Position numbers and translations under genes: made by a program. From Nansenia antarctica (Eukaryota; Chordata; Actinopteri; Argentiniformes; Microstomatidae), in assembly GCA_963989245.1 (NCBI GenBank), contig OZ022353.1, positions 24,488,524 through 24,552,523 on the forward strand: a stretch of 64,000 bases of DNA, read 5' to 3'. Below the pieces are notes generated by a model, which had not been told where the DNA came from, did no database searches, and worked only from the letters and a program-made list of their open reading frames with translations. This document shows, piece by piece, positions 24,704 to 34,680 of the stretch. The stretch's first letter is position 1. The number at the start of each line of letters is the position of its first letter.

Positions 24704-24778
24704 TCCTCCGTGGCGCAACGCGTTCGTCCGTGCGCGACTCATTCAGAGGTACAGGGTTCGAATCCCAGGTCTGGCGGA
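24704..24778 (+). repeat. tRNA-like sequence, copy A7
   Basis: Same sequence as at 10295, with the long GA tail. Confidence 0.7.
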
Positions 24779-25575
24779 TGGCCCCCCGAGTGCGCGCGGA
24801 GAGAGAGAGAGAGAGAGAGAGAAAATAAAGACAATAAGATTTTACGTTTTTGATGGCAGACAGTAAGTCTGTCCCTTATAATATATATTTTTTCAGAGTA
24901 GCACATGTGTTGTGTGATAGGAAGGTCGTAGAGACACCATTCAAATGGTTTTCGATTCCCTGGGTTCTCCCCTATCCGGGGGCGTTGGAATTCTTCTCCT
25001 AAAACACGGGGAAGCACAGTTATTAACCCCGAGAGAGAGGATCAAAGATCGAGTATTTTGCGTTTTGGATAGCAGAGTGTAAGTGTGTAAGTCTGTACTA
25101 TCTAATATTTATATTTTGGAACATCTCTGTGAACCAGGGAGAAACGGAGTTTCGCATTCATGGACTTCCGCACTGTGTCTGTCTCACTGCCAGCCTGCAC
25201 GGGCTTTGTGGGAGGAGCTACGGAGCCGGCTCGCGTTGACTTCGGAGAACTCCGGCGATCTTCGGAAAACTGTGTCCGCGACCATTATCAGACCTGCTGG
25301 ACGTGTCTGTGCGCGTGTGTGACTGGATGTCTACATTCAATGTGTCTCACCGTGTGACTGGATGTGTGTGTGTATATATGTGTTAATGAGCTGTATGAGT
25401 GTGTGTATGTGGATGTGTATGAGTGTGGATGTGTGTGTATGAGTATGTGTGGATGAGTATGTGTGTGGATCTGTGAGTATGTGTATATGTGTGTGGATGT
25501 GTGTATGAGTATGTGTGTGGATGTGTGTGTATGAGTATGTGGATATGAGTATGTGTGTGTATGAGTAAAAAAAAA

Positions 25576-26110
25576 AGTGGGCGGAGCTTAAATCAAAGTG
25601 GGAGGAGCTTAAGTCAAAGTGGGCGGAGCTTAAATCAAAGTGGGAGGAGCTTGTGTATAAGTGGGCGGAGCTTAAGTCAAAGTGGGCGGAGCTTAAATCA
25701 AAGTGGGAGGAGCTTAAGTCAAAGTGGGCGGAGCTTAAATCAAAGTGGGAGGAGCTTGTGTATAAGTGGGCGGAGCTTAAGTCAAAGTGGGCGGAGCTTA
25801 AATCAAAGTGGGAGGAGCTTGTGTATAAGTGGGCGGAGCTTAAGTCAAAGTGGGCGGAGCTTAAATCAAAGTGGGAGGAGCTTAAGTCAAAGTGGGCGGA
25901 GCTTAAATCAAAGTGGGAGGAGCTTGTGTAAAAGTGGGCGGAGCTTAAATCAAAGTGGGAGGAGCTTAAATCAAAGTGGGCGAAGCTTAAATCAAAGTGG
26001 GAGGAGCTTAAATCAAAGTGGGCGAAGCTTAAATCAAAGTGGGAGGAGCTTGTGTAAAAGTGGGCGGAGCTTAAATCAAAGTGGGAGGAGCTTAAATCAA
26101 AGTGGGAGGG
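25576..26110. repeat. 21-bp minisatellite, copy A7 (about 25 units)
   Basis: Includes one complete and one shortened 105-bp higher-order unit, then two GGGCGAAGC monomers that lose the consensus GC box. Confidence 0.95.
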
Positions 26111-26292
26111 TATGCGTATGCAGATGCTGAGTGCTGCCAGGCTCACTCAGGTATATGTGTCTGTCTCCCTCCAGTGGTGGTAAGTGGAAGTGGCGCAGCT
26201 ATTCCCTTATTCGGGGAAAGGTGAACACATGTGTGTCACGTTCACCAAATGAGGGACCGGACTGACAGAGTAGCACATGTGTTGTGTGATAG

Positions 26293-26594
26293 TCACACTA
26301 CGGGGCGTATAACGCTGGCTATGAATGTGGTAGAAACACAAGGTTTTCATATTTAAGTTCATTAGGTCTACACGGTCATTTTAAGCCTAACCCCAGCCCT
26401 CTACGACCCCGGGAAGTCATGTTATTGAGCTTCCTGCAAATTAGCCACATGCTAAAGGCATCATTCTAACCACCCTGGGTGACAGGAAGGTCGTAGAGAC
26501 ACCATTCAAATGGTTTTCGATTCCCTGGGTTCTCCCCTATCCGGGGGCGTTGGAATTCTTCTCCTAAAACACGGGGAAGCACAGTTATTAACCC
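26293..26594. repeat. 312-bp satellite island, just under one monomer
   Basis: Runs from TCACACTAC to TTAACCCC and passes directly into GAGAGAGGATC of the next composite, skipping the leader and the tRNA-like head. Confidence 0.93.
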
Positions 26595-27140
26595 CGAGAG
26601 AGAGGATCAAAGATCGAGTATTTTGCGTTTTGGATAGCAGAGTGTAAGTGTGTAAGTCTGTACTATCTAATATTTATATTTTGGAACATCTCTGTGAACC
26701 AGGGAGAAACGGAGTTTCGCATTCATGGACTTCCGCACTGTGTCTGTCTCACTGCCAGCCTGCACGGGCTTTGTGGGAGGAGCTACGGAGCCGGCTCGCG
26801 TTGACTTCGGAGAACTCCGGCGATCTTCGGAAAACTGTGTCCGCGACCATTATCAGACCTGCTGGACGTGTCTGTGCGCGTGTGTGACTGGATGTCTACA
26901 TTCAATGTGTCTCACCGTGTGACTGGATGTGTGTGTGTATATATGTGTTAATGAGCTGTATGAGTGTGTGTATGTGGATGTGTATGAGTGTGGATGTGTG
27001 TGTATGAGTATGTGTGGATGAGTATGTGTGTGGATCTGTGAGTATGTGTATATGTGTGTGGATGTGTGTATGAGTATGTGTGTGGATGTGTGTGTATGAG
27101 TATGTGGATATGAGTATGTGTGTGTATGAGTAAAAAAAAA
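26595..27140. repeat. Type A composite, copy A8, front half without tRNA-like head
   Basis: Starts at GAGAGAGGATC, then the GC-rich module, GT-rich tract and A(10). The 21-bp array that follows runs into the CT minisatellite instead of the type A tail, so this copy is the junction between type A and type B organisation. Confidence 0.88.
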
Positions 27141-27650
27141 AGTGGGCGGAGCTTAAATCAAAGTGGGAGGAGCTTAAGTCAAAGTGGGCGGAGCTTAAAT
27201 CAAAGTGGGAGGAGCTTGTGTATAAGTGGGCGGAGCTTAAGTCAAAGTGGGCGGAGCTTAAATCAAAGTGGGAGGAGCTTAAGTCAAAGTGGGCGGAGCT
27301 TAAATCAAAGTGGGAGGAGCTTGTGTATAAGTGGGCGGAGCTTAAGTCAAAGTGGGCGGAGCTTAAATCAAAGTGGGAGGAGCTTAAGTCAAAGTGGGCG
27401 GAGCTTAAATCAAAGTGGGAGGAGCTTGTGTATAAGTGGGCGGAGCTTAAGTCAAAGTGGGCGGAGCTTAAATCAAAGTGGGAGGAGCTTAAGTCAAAGT
27501 GGGCGGAGCTTAAATCAAAGTGGGAGGAGCTTAAATCAAAGTGGGCGGAGCTTAAATCAAAGTGGGAGGAGCTTAAGTCAAAGTGGGCGGAGCTTAAGTC
27601 AAAGTGGGCGGAGCTTAAGTCAAAGTGGGAGGAGCTTAGATCAAAGTGGG
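27141..27650. repeat. 21-bp minisatellite, copy A8/B1 (about 24 units)
   Basis: Left half follows A1 with three 105-bp units. The right half ends in a TTAGATCAAAGTGGGCTC junction to the CT minisatellite, also found at 35586 and 55980. Confidence 0.95.
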
Positions 27651-28800
27651 CTCAACACCTCTGCACCTCCTCAACACCTCTACACCTCCTCAACACCTCT
27701 ACACCTCCTCTACACCTCTACACCTCCTCTCTATACCTCTACACCTCCTCTCTATACCTCTACACCTCCTCTCTATACCTCTACACCTCCTCTATACCTC
27801 TACACCTCCTCTCTATACCTCTACACCTCCTCTCTATACCTCTACACCTCCTCAATACCTCTACACCTCCTCTATACCTCTACACCTCCTCTCTATACCT
27901 CTACACCTCCTCTCTATACCTCTACACCTCCTCTATACCTCTACACCTCCTCTATACCTCTACACCTCCTCTCTATACCTCTACACCTCCTCTATACCTC
28001 TACACCTCCTCTATACCTCTACACCTCCTCTCTATACCTCTACACCTCCTCTATACCTCTACACCTCCTCTCTATACCTCTACACCTCCTCTCTATACCT
28101 CTACACCTCCTCTCTATACCTCTACACCTCCTCTATACCTCTACACCTCCTCTATACCTCTACACCTCCTCTCTATACCTCTACACCTCCTCTCTATACC
28201 TCTACACCTCCTCTCTATACCTCTACACCTCCTCTCTATACCTCTACACCTCCTCTATACCTCTACACCTCCTCTCTATACCTCTACACCTCCTCTCTAT
28301 ACCTCTACACCTCCTCTCTATACCTCTACATCTCCTCTCTATACCTCTACACCTCCTCTATACCTCTACACCTCCTCTATACCTCTACACCTCCTCTCTA
28401 TACCTCTACACCTCCTCTATACCTCTACACCTCCTCTCTATACCTCTACACCTCCTCTCTATACCTCTACACCTCCTCTATACCTCTACACCTCCTCTCT
28501 ATACCTCTACACCTCCTCTATACCTCTACACCTCCTCTCTACCTCTACACCTCCTCTCTATACCTCTACACCTCCTCTATACCTCTACACCTCCTCTATA
28601 CCTCTACACCTCCTCTCTATACCTCTACACCTCCTCTCTATACCTCTACACCTCCTCTCTATACCTCTACACCTCCTCTATACCTCTACACCTCCTCTCT
28701 ATACCTCTACACCTCCTCTCTATACCTCTACACCTCCTCTATACCTCTACACCTCCTCTATACCTCTACACCTTCTCAACACCTCCTCAACACCTCCTCA
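27651..28800. repeat. CT-rich minisatellite with 19- and 21-bp units, array C1
   Basis: Unit TATACCTCTACACCTCCT with CTC or C in front, giving 21- and 19-bp versions mixed irregularly. Rare variants: ACACCT, AATACCT, TACATCT. It starts with CTCAACACCTCTGCACC and ends with CTCAACACCTCCTCATCAG. Long frames reading LYLYTSS or IPLHLL on the plus strand are by-products of the unit. Confidence 0.95.
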
Positions 28801-29170
28801 TCAGAGATGATGATGATGATGATGGGGGGTGATAGGAAGGTCGTAGAGACACCATTCAAATGGTTTTAGATTCCCTGTCCTCTGGTCTATCCGGGGGTGT
28901 TGGAATTGTTCTCCTAACCCGCGGGGAACCATACGTTATTAACCCCGGGAGGGGTCACACTACGGGACGTATAACGCTGGCTATGAATGTGGTAGAAACA
29001 CGTGGTTTTCATATTTAAGTTCCTTAGGTCTACACGGTCATTTGAAGCCTAACCCCAGCCCTCTACGACCCCGGGACGTGATGTTATTGAGCTTCATGCA
29101 GATTAGCCTCATGCTAATGACGCGATTCCACACTGGCCAGTAGAAGTTTTAAACAGTCGAATTTCACAGT
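28801..29170. repeat. Type B divergent 312-like sequence, copy B1
   Basis: After a short (GAT)n run and GGGGGGTGATAGG, the sequence follows the 312-bp monomer with many differences (for example ATTCCCTGTCCTCTGGTC, AACCCGCGGGG, GGGACGTATAAC), then TTGAGCTTCATGCAGATTAGC. It ends with a conserved lead-in, GCGATTCCACACTGGCCAG and TTTTAAACAGTCGAATT, to the tRNA-like head. Confidence 0.88.
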
Positions 29171-29245
29171 TCCTCCGTGGCGCAGCTCGTTTGTTCGTGC
29201 GCGACTCATTCATAGGTACAGGGTTCGAATCCCAGGTCTGGCGGA
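29171..29245 (+). repeat. tRNA-like sequence, copy B1
   Basis: Differs from the type A head in the D-arm region (TGGCGCAGCTCGTTTG; CATTCATAGG). B-box GGTTCGAATCC and the 3' end TCTGGCGGA are kept. The downstream spacer of about 80 bp contains a near-direct repeat (CATCTCTATGTCCTGGGAC / CATCTCTATGCCCTGGGAC), then (GAA)n. Confidence 0.68.
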
Positions 29246-29326
29246 AGTGAAAACGAGCTTTTTCGTTAATGGTCGAAAAAACCATCTCTATGTCCTGGGA
29301 CAAAACATCTCTATGCCCTGGGACTT

Positions 29327-29372
29327 GAAGAAGAAGAAGAAGAAGAAGAAGAAGAAGAAGAAGAAGAAGAAG

Positions 29373-29402
<30 letters not shown>
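29327..29402. repeat. (GAA)n microsatellite, 25 triplets, copy B1
   Basis: Uninterrupted GAA from ACTTGAAG to AAGTCCAAATAG. It lies about 80 bp downstream of the tRNA-like head, where a SINE tail would be. Paralogous tracts at 32108 and 52022 are far longer. Confidence 0.98.
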
Positions 29403-29403
<1 letters not shown>

Positions 29404-29425
29404 CCAAATAGATATTAGAAATAAA

Positions 29426-29739
29426 GTCACACTACGGGGCGTATAACTTTGGCTATGAAGGGGGTAGAGACACGCGGTTTTCATATTTCTGTTCCTTAGG
29501 TCCACGCGGTCATTTTAAGCCTAACCCCAGCCCTCTACGACCCCGGGAAGTCATGTTAAACTGAAGTTAAAGACGACAAGAAGTCCAAAATAGATAGGGA
29601 AATAGAGTCACACTACGGGGCGTATAACTCTGGCTATGAATGTGATAGAAAGACGCGGTTTTCATATCTAAGTTCATTAGGTCTACACGGTCATTTTAAG
29701 CCTAACCCCAGCCCTCTACGACCCCGGGAAGTCATGTTA
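29426..29739. repeat. Two core satellite modules, copy B1
   Basis: Two roughly 130-bp segments (29426-29558 and 29606-29739), each running from GTCACACTACGGGGCGTATAA to CCCCGGGAAGTCATGTTA. Together they are the same core as half of the 312-bp monomer. They are separated by an AAACTGAAGTTAAAGACGAC spacer. Confidence 0.9.
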
Positions 29740-29780
29740 AACTGAAGTTACAGACGACAGATGTGTCAAAAAAACAAAAA

Positions 29781-30345
29781 AATGCTAATGCTAAATAAAC
29801 ATGCTAATTAGCTGTATGTTAATGAGATGTATGTTAATTAGCTGTGTGTATGTTAATGAGCTGTATGCTAATGAGATTCATGCTAATGAGATTCATGCTA
29901 ATGAGCTGTATGTTAATGAGATGTATGTTAATGAGCTGTGTGTGTATGTTAATGAGCTGTATGTTAATGAGCTTCATGCTAATGAGCTGTATGTTAATGA
30001 GCTGTATGTTAATGAGCTGTGTGTGTATGTTAATGAGCTGTATGTTAATGAGCTTCATGCTAATGAGCTGTATGTTAATGAGATGTATGTTAATGAGCTG
30101 TGTGTGTATGTTAATGAGCTGTATGTTAATGAGCTTCATGCTAATGAGCTGTATGTTAATGAGCTGTATGTTAATTAGCTGTGTGTGTATGTTAATGAGC
30201 TGTATGTTAATGAGCTTCATGCTAATGAGCTGTATGTTAATGAGATGTATGTTAATGAGCTGTGTGTGTATGTTAATGAGCTGTATGTTAATGAGCTTCA
30301 TGCTAATGAGATTCATGCTAATGAGCTGTATGTTAATGAGCTGTG
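29781..30345. repeat. TTAATGAG minisatellite, copy B1
   Basis: Units of about 15 bp, GTATGTTAATGAGCT and TCATGCTAATGAGCT, with GTGTGTGTATG spacers forming a longer period of about 75-90 bp. Open frames of alternating Met-Leu-Met-Ser type are by-products. Confidence 0.93.
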
Positions 30346-31174
30346 TAAAAGTGGGCGGAGCTTAAATCAAAGTGGGAGGAGCTTAAATCAAAGTGGGCGG
30401 AGCTTAAATCAAAGTGGGTGGAGCTTAAATCAAAGTGGGAGGAGCTTAAATCAAAGTGGGCGGAGCTTAAATCAAAGTGGGCGGAGCTTAAATCAAAGTG
30501 GGAGGAGCTTAAGTCAAAGTGGGAGGAGCTTAAATCAAAGTGGGCGGAGCTTAAATCAAAGTGGGCGGAGCTTAAATCAAAGTGGGAGGAGCTTAAATCA
30601 AAGTGGGCGGAGCTTAAATCAAAGTGGGCGGAGCTTAAATCAAAGTGGGAGGAGCTTAAATCAAAGTGGGCGGAGCTTAAATCAAAGTGGGAGGAGCTTA
30701 AGTCAAAGTGGGCGGAGCTTAAATCAAAGTGGGAGGAGCTTAAATCAAAGTGGGCGGAGCTTAAATCAAAGTGGGAGGAGCTTAAATCAAAGTGGGAGGA
30801 GCTTAAATCAAAGTGGGAGGAGCTTAAGTCAAAGTGGGCGGAGCTTGAATCAAAGTGGGAGGAGCTTAAATCAAAGTGGGAGGAGCTTAAATCAAAGTGG
30901 GAGGAGCTTAAATCAAAGTGGGAGGAGCTTAAGTCAAAGTGGGAGGAGCTTAAGTCAAAGTGGGCGGAGCTTAAATCAAAGTGGGAGGAGCTTAAATCAA
31001 AGTGGGAGGAGCTTAAGTCAAAGTGGGAGGAGCTTAGGTCAAAGTGGGCGGAGCTTAAATCAAAGTGGGAGGAGCTTAAATCAAAGTGGGCGGAGCTTAA
31101 ATCAAAGTGGGAGGAGCTTAAGTCAAAGTGGGCGGAGCTTAAGTCAAAGTGGGCGGAGCTTAAGTCAAAGTGGG
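30346..31174. repeat. 21-bp minisatellite, copy B1/B2 (about 39 units)
   Basis: Nearly all monomers have AAATCAAA or AAGTCAAA linkers; GTGTATAA linkers are absent. One GGGTGG monomer lies near 30416 and one GAATC linker near 30846. Confidence 0.95.
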
Positions 31175-31580
31175 CTCAACACCTCTGCACCTCCTCAACA
31201 CCTCTACACCTCCTCTCTATACCTCTACACCTCCTCTCTATACCTCTACACCTCCTCTCTATACCTCTACACCTCCTCTCTATACCTCTACACCTCCTCT
31301 CTATACCTCTACACCTCCTCTATACCTCTACACCTCCTCTCTATACCTCTACACCTCCTCTATACCTCTACACCTCCTCTATACCTCTACACCTCCTCTA
31401 TACCTCTACACCTCCTCTCTATACCTCTACACCTCCTCTCTATACCTCTACACCTCCTCTCTATACCTCTACACCTCCTCTCTATACCTCTACACCTCCT
31501 CTATACCTCTACACCTCCTCTATACCTCTACACCTCCTCTACACCTCTACACCTTCTCTACACCTCCTCAACACCTCCTC
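31175..31580. repeat. CT-rich minisatellite, array C2 (406 bp)
   Basis: The shortest of the five CT arrays. Same first and last units as C1. Confidence 0.95.
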
Positions 31581-31951
31581 ATCAGAGATGATGATGATGA
31601 TGATGGGGGGTGATAGGAAGGTCGTAGAGACACCATTCAAATGGTTTTAGATTCCCTGTCCTCTGGTCTATCCGGGGGTGTTGGAATTGTTCTCCTAACC
31701 CGCGGGGAACCATACGTTATTAACCCCGGGAGGGGTCACACTACGGGACGTATAACGCTGGCTATGAATGTGGTAGAAACACGTGGTTTTCATATTTAAG
31801 TTCCTTAGGTCTACACGGTCATTTGAAGCCTAACCCCAGCCCTCTACGACCCCGGGACGTGATGTTATTGAGCTTCATGCAGATTAGCCTCATGCTAATG
31901 ACGCGATTCCACACTGGCCAGTAGAAGTTTTAAACAGTCGAATTTCACAGT
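31581..31951. repeat. Type B divergent 312-like sequence, copy B2
   Basis: Matches B1 from the (GAT)n run to the lead-in of the tRNA-like head, with no difference seen by eye. Confidence 0.88.
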
Positions 31952-32026
31952 TCCTCCGTGGCGCAGCTCGTTTGTTCGTGCGCGACTCATTCATAGGTAC
32001 AGGGTTCGAATCCCAGGTCTGGCGGA
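31952..32026 (+). repeat. tRNA-like sequence, copy B2
   Basis: Same as at 29171. The spacer that follows differs at one base near 32062 (AAAAAAGCATC against AAAAAACCATC). Confidence 0.68.
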
Positions 32027-32107
32027 AGTGAAAACGAGCTTTTTCGTTAATGGTCGAAAAAAGCATCTCTATGTCCTGGGACAAAACATCTCTATGCCCT
32101 GGGACTT

Positions 32108-32687
32108 GAAGAAGAAGAAGAAGAAGAAGAAGAAGAAGAAGAAGAAGAAGAAGAAGAAGAAGAAGAAGAAGAAGAAGAAGAAGAAGAAGAAGAAGAAGAA
32201 GAAGAAGAAGAAGAAGAAGAAGAAGAAGAAGAAGAAGAAGAAGAAGAAGAAGAAGAAGAAGAAGAAGAAGAAGAAGAAGAAGAAGAAGAAGAAGAAGAAG
32301 AAGAAGAAGAAGAAGAAGAAGAAGAAGAAGAAGAAGAAGAAGAAGAAGAAGAAGAAGAAGAAGAAGAAGAAGAAGAAGAAGAAGAAGAAGAAGAAGAAGA
32401 AGAAGAAGAAGAAGAAGAAGAAGAAGAAGAAGAAGAAGAAGAAGAAGAAGAAGAAGAAGAAGAAGAAGAAGAAGAAGAAGAAGAAGAAGAAGAAGAAGAA
32501 GAAGAAGAAGAAGAAGAAGAAGAAGAAGAAGAAGAAGAAGAAGAAGAAGAAGAAGAAGAAGAAGAAGAAGAAGAAGAAGAAGAAGAAGAAGAAGAAGAAG
32601 AAGAAGAAGAAGAAGAAGAAGAAGAAGAAGAAGAAGAAGAAGAAGAAGAAGAAGAAGAAGAAGAAGAAGAAGAAGAAGAAGAAGAAG
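32108..32687. repeat. Expanded (GAA)n microsatellite, about 193 triplets, copy B2
   Basis: 580 bp of uninterrupted GAA between ACTT and GTCCAAATAG. The flanks match B1, where the same tract has 25 triplets. Poly-Lys, poly-Leu and poly-Phe frames across it are meaningless. Confidence 0.98.
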
Positions 32688-32711
32688 GTCCAAATAGATA
32701 TTAGAAATAAA

Positions 32712-33024
32712 GTCACACTACGGGGCGTATAACTTTGGCTATGAAGGGGGTAGAGACACGCGGTTTTCATATTTCTGTTCCTTAGGTCCACGCGGTCATT
32801 TTAAGCCTAACCCCAGCCCTCTACGACCCCGGGAAGTCATGTTAAACTGAAGTTAAAGACGACAAGAAGTCCAAAATAGATAGGGAAATAGAGTCACACT
32901 ACGGGGCGTATAACTCTGGCTATGAATGTGATAGAAAGACGCGGTTTTCATATTTAAGTTCATTAGGTCTACACGGTCATTTTAAGCCTAACCCCAGCCC
33001 TCTACGACCCCGGGAAGTCATGTT
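32712..33024. repeat. Two core satellite modules, copy B2
   Basis: Modules at 32712-32843 and 32893-33024, matching B1 apart from TATTTAAG in place of TATCTAAG in the second. Confidence 0.9.
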
Positions 33025-33066
33025 AAACTGAAGTTACAGACGACAGATGTGTCAAAAAAACAAAAA

Positions 33067-33161
33067 AATGCTAATGCTAAATAAACATGCTAATTAGCTG
33101 TATGTTAATGAGATGTATGTTAATTAGCTGTGTGTATGTTAATGAGCTGTATGCTAATGAG
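33067..33161. repeat. TTAATGAG minisatellite, copy B2, contracted
   Basis: Only about six units remain before an abrupt junction ATGAGAAAGTGGGAGG into the 21-bp array. B1 and B4 have more than 500 bp here. Confidence 0.9.
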
Positions 33162-34179
33162 AAAGTGGGAGGAGCTTAAATCAAAGTGGGCGGAGCTTAA
33201 ATCAAAGTGGGAGGAGCTTAAATCAAAGTGGGAGGAGCTTAAATCAAAGTGGGAGGAGCTTAAGTCAAAGTGGGCGGAGCTTGAATCAAAGTGGGAGGAG
33301 CTTAAATCAAAGTGGGAGGAGCTTAAATCAAAGTGGGAGGAGCTTAAATCAAAGTGGGAGGCGCTTAAGTCAAAGTGGGAGGAGCTTAAGTCAAAGTGGG
33401 CGGAGCTTAAATCAAAGTGGGAGGAGCTTAAATCAAAGTGGGAGGAGCTTAAGTCAAAGTGGGAGGAGCTTAGGTCAAAGTGGGCGGAGCTTAAATCAAA
33501 GTGGGAGGAGCTTAAATCAAAGTGGGCGGAGCTTAAATCAAAGTGGGAGGAGCTTAAGTCAAAGTGGGCGGAGCTTAAGTCAAAGTGGGCGGAGCTTAAA
33601 TCAAAGTGGGAGGAGCTTAAATCAAAGTGGGCGGAGCTTAAATCAAAGTGGGAGGAGCTTAAATCAAAGTGGGAGGAGCTTAAATCAAAGTGGGAGGAGC
33701 TTAAGTCAAAGTGGGCGGAGCTTGAATCAAAGTGGGAGGAGCTTAAATCAAAGTGGGAGGAGCTTAAATCAAAGTGGGAGGAGCTTAAATCAAAGTGGGA
33801 GGAGCTTAAGTCAAAGTGGGAGGAGCTTAGGTCAAAGTGGGCGGAGCTTAAATCAAAGTGGGAGGAGCTTAAATCAAAGTGGGCGGAGCTTAAATCAAAG
33901 TGGGAGGAGCTTAAGTCAAAGTGGGCGGAGCTTAAGTCAAAGTGGGCGGAGCTTAAGTCAAAGTGGGAGGAGCTTAAATCAAAGTGGGCGGGGCTAAAGT
34001 CAAAGTGGGCGGAGCTTGTGTCTAAGTGGGAGGCGCTTAATTGATTGATTCAAATTGTGGGCGGAGCTTGTGTCAAAAGTGGGCGGAGCTTGTGTCAAAG
34101 TGGGCGGAGCTTAAGTGGGAGTGGGAGTGGCTTAGACATTTAGTGGGCGGAGCTTGTGTCAAAGTGGGAGTGGCTTAAT
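33162..34179. repeat. 21-bp minisatellite, copy B2, degrading at its right end
   Basis: About 42 regular units to 34040, including an internal near-repeat of about 400 bp. It then passes into irregular pieces (GGGGCTAAAG, AATTGATTGATTC, GGGAGTGGGAGTGGC). Confidence 0.92.
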
Positions 34180-34680
34180 TGATTAATTCCAATTTTCTTT
34201 CATTTGCCAACAAACGACCTACCTAGACTGTACGCAGTTGCACCCTAGGATGAAACCCTAGGATGAAAAACAGAAATCGGTGCCAGAAAGTCCCAGTCAC
34301 CCAAAAATCGGCACGATGAAGCGTCACAGGGGTCCGGTCGCGTGCCCCGAGTTTCGAGGCGCTAGCTCAAACGGTCGCTCCGTGGCGCCCCCTTTAATTA
34401 CGGATTTCGCACTTACGTCAAAGCTCCCCGTTTGGGCCACGAATGGCCGATCAAGCCGAAACTCTGGGTAAACACTTGTCTCACCAAGATGTTCGACATA
34501 TGTGAAAACCAGACCTCTAGCTCACAGCTAGGAGGGGAGTTATGAATTCTGGCCACAGGGGGCGCCGCAACCGAGTCGGGACTCGAATATGTGTTCGGCG
34601 GGCCCGAGCCGATTCGGAAAATATCTGAACCGTGTCTGTGGCACTTACGGTTGCTGAGCTAAAGTCCTTTAACCTAGCCC
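34180..34680. repeat. Low-copy island between two 21-bp arrays
   Basis: Non-repetitive, GC-richer sequence with two GGGGGCGC-type motifs: one on the minus strand near 34381-34394 (GTGGCGCCCCC) and one on the plus strand at 34551-34568 (CCACAGGGGGCGCC). Both resemble the core of a CTCF site. An open frame of 63 codons at 34280 has no recognisable domain. A copy with no difference seen by eye lies at 54427-54927. Confidence 0.7.

Larger units (their letters stand above)
24592..26292. repeat. Type A composite repeat, copy A7
   Basis: Full-length copy with tRNA-like head and long GA tail. Its 21-bp array has two unusual GGGCGAAGC monomers near 25978 and 26023. Confidence 0.9.

Noticed and set aside
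27120..28869. Frames of 400-570 codons across 21-bp and CT minisatellites
   Set aside because: All plus frames are open at once because the units lack stops. There is no start context, domain or codon bias. The same applies at 30185-31650, 35236-36940, 50173-51565 and 55252-57495.
29801..30365. Met-Leu-Met-Ser and Val-Asn-Glu-Leu frames in the TTAATGAG minisatellite
   Set aside because: A by-product of a 15-bp unit, with opposite-strand frames equally open.
32028..32791. Poly-Lys, poly-Leu and poly-Phe frames over the GAA tracts
   Set aside because: They are direct readings of a triplet microsatellite, open on both strands. The same applies at 51942-52723.
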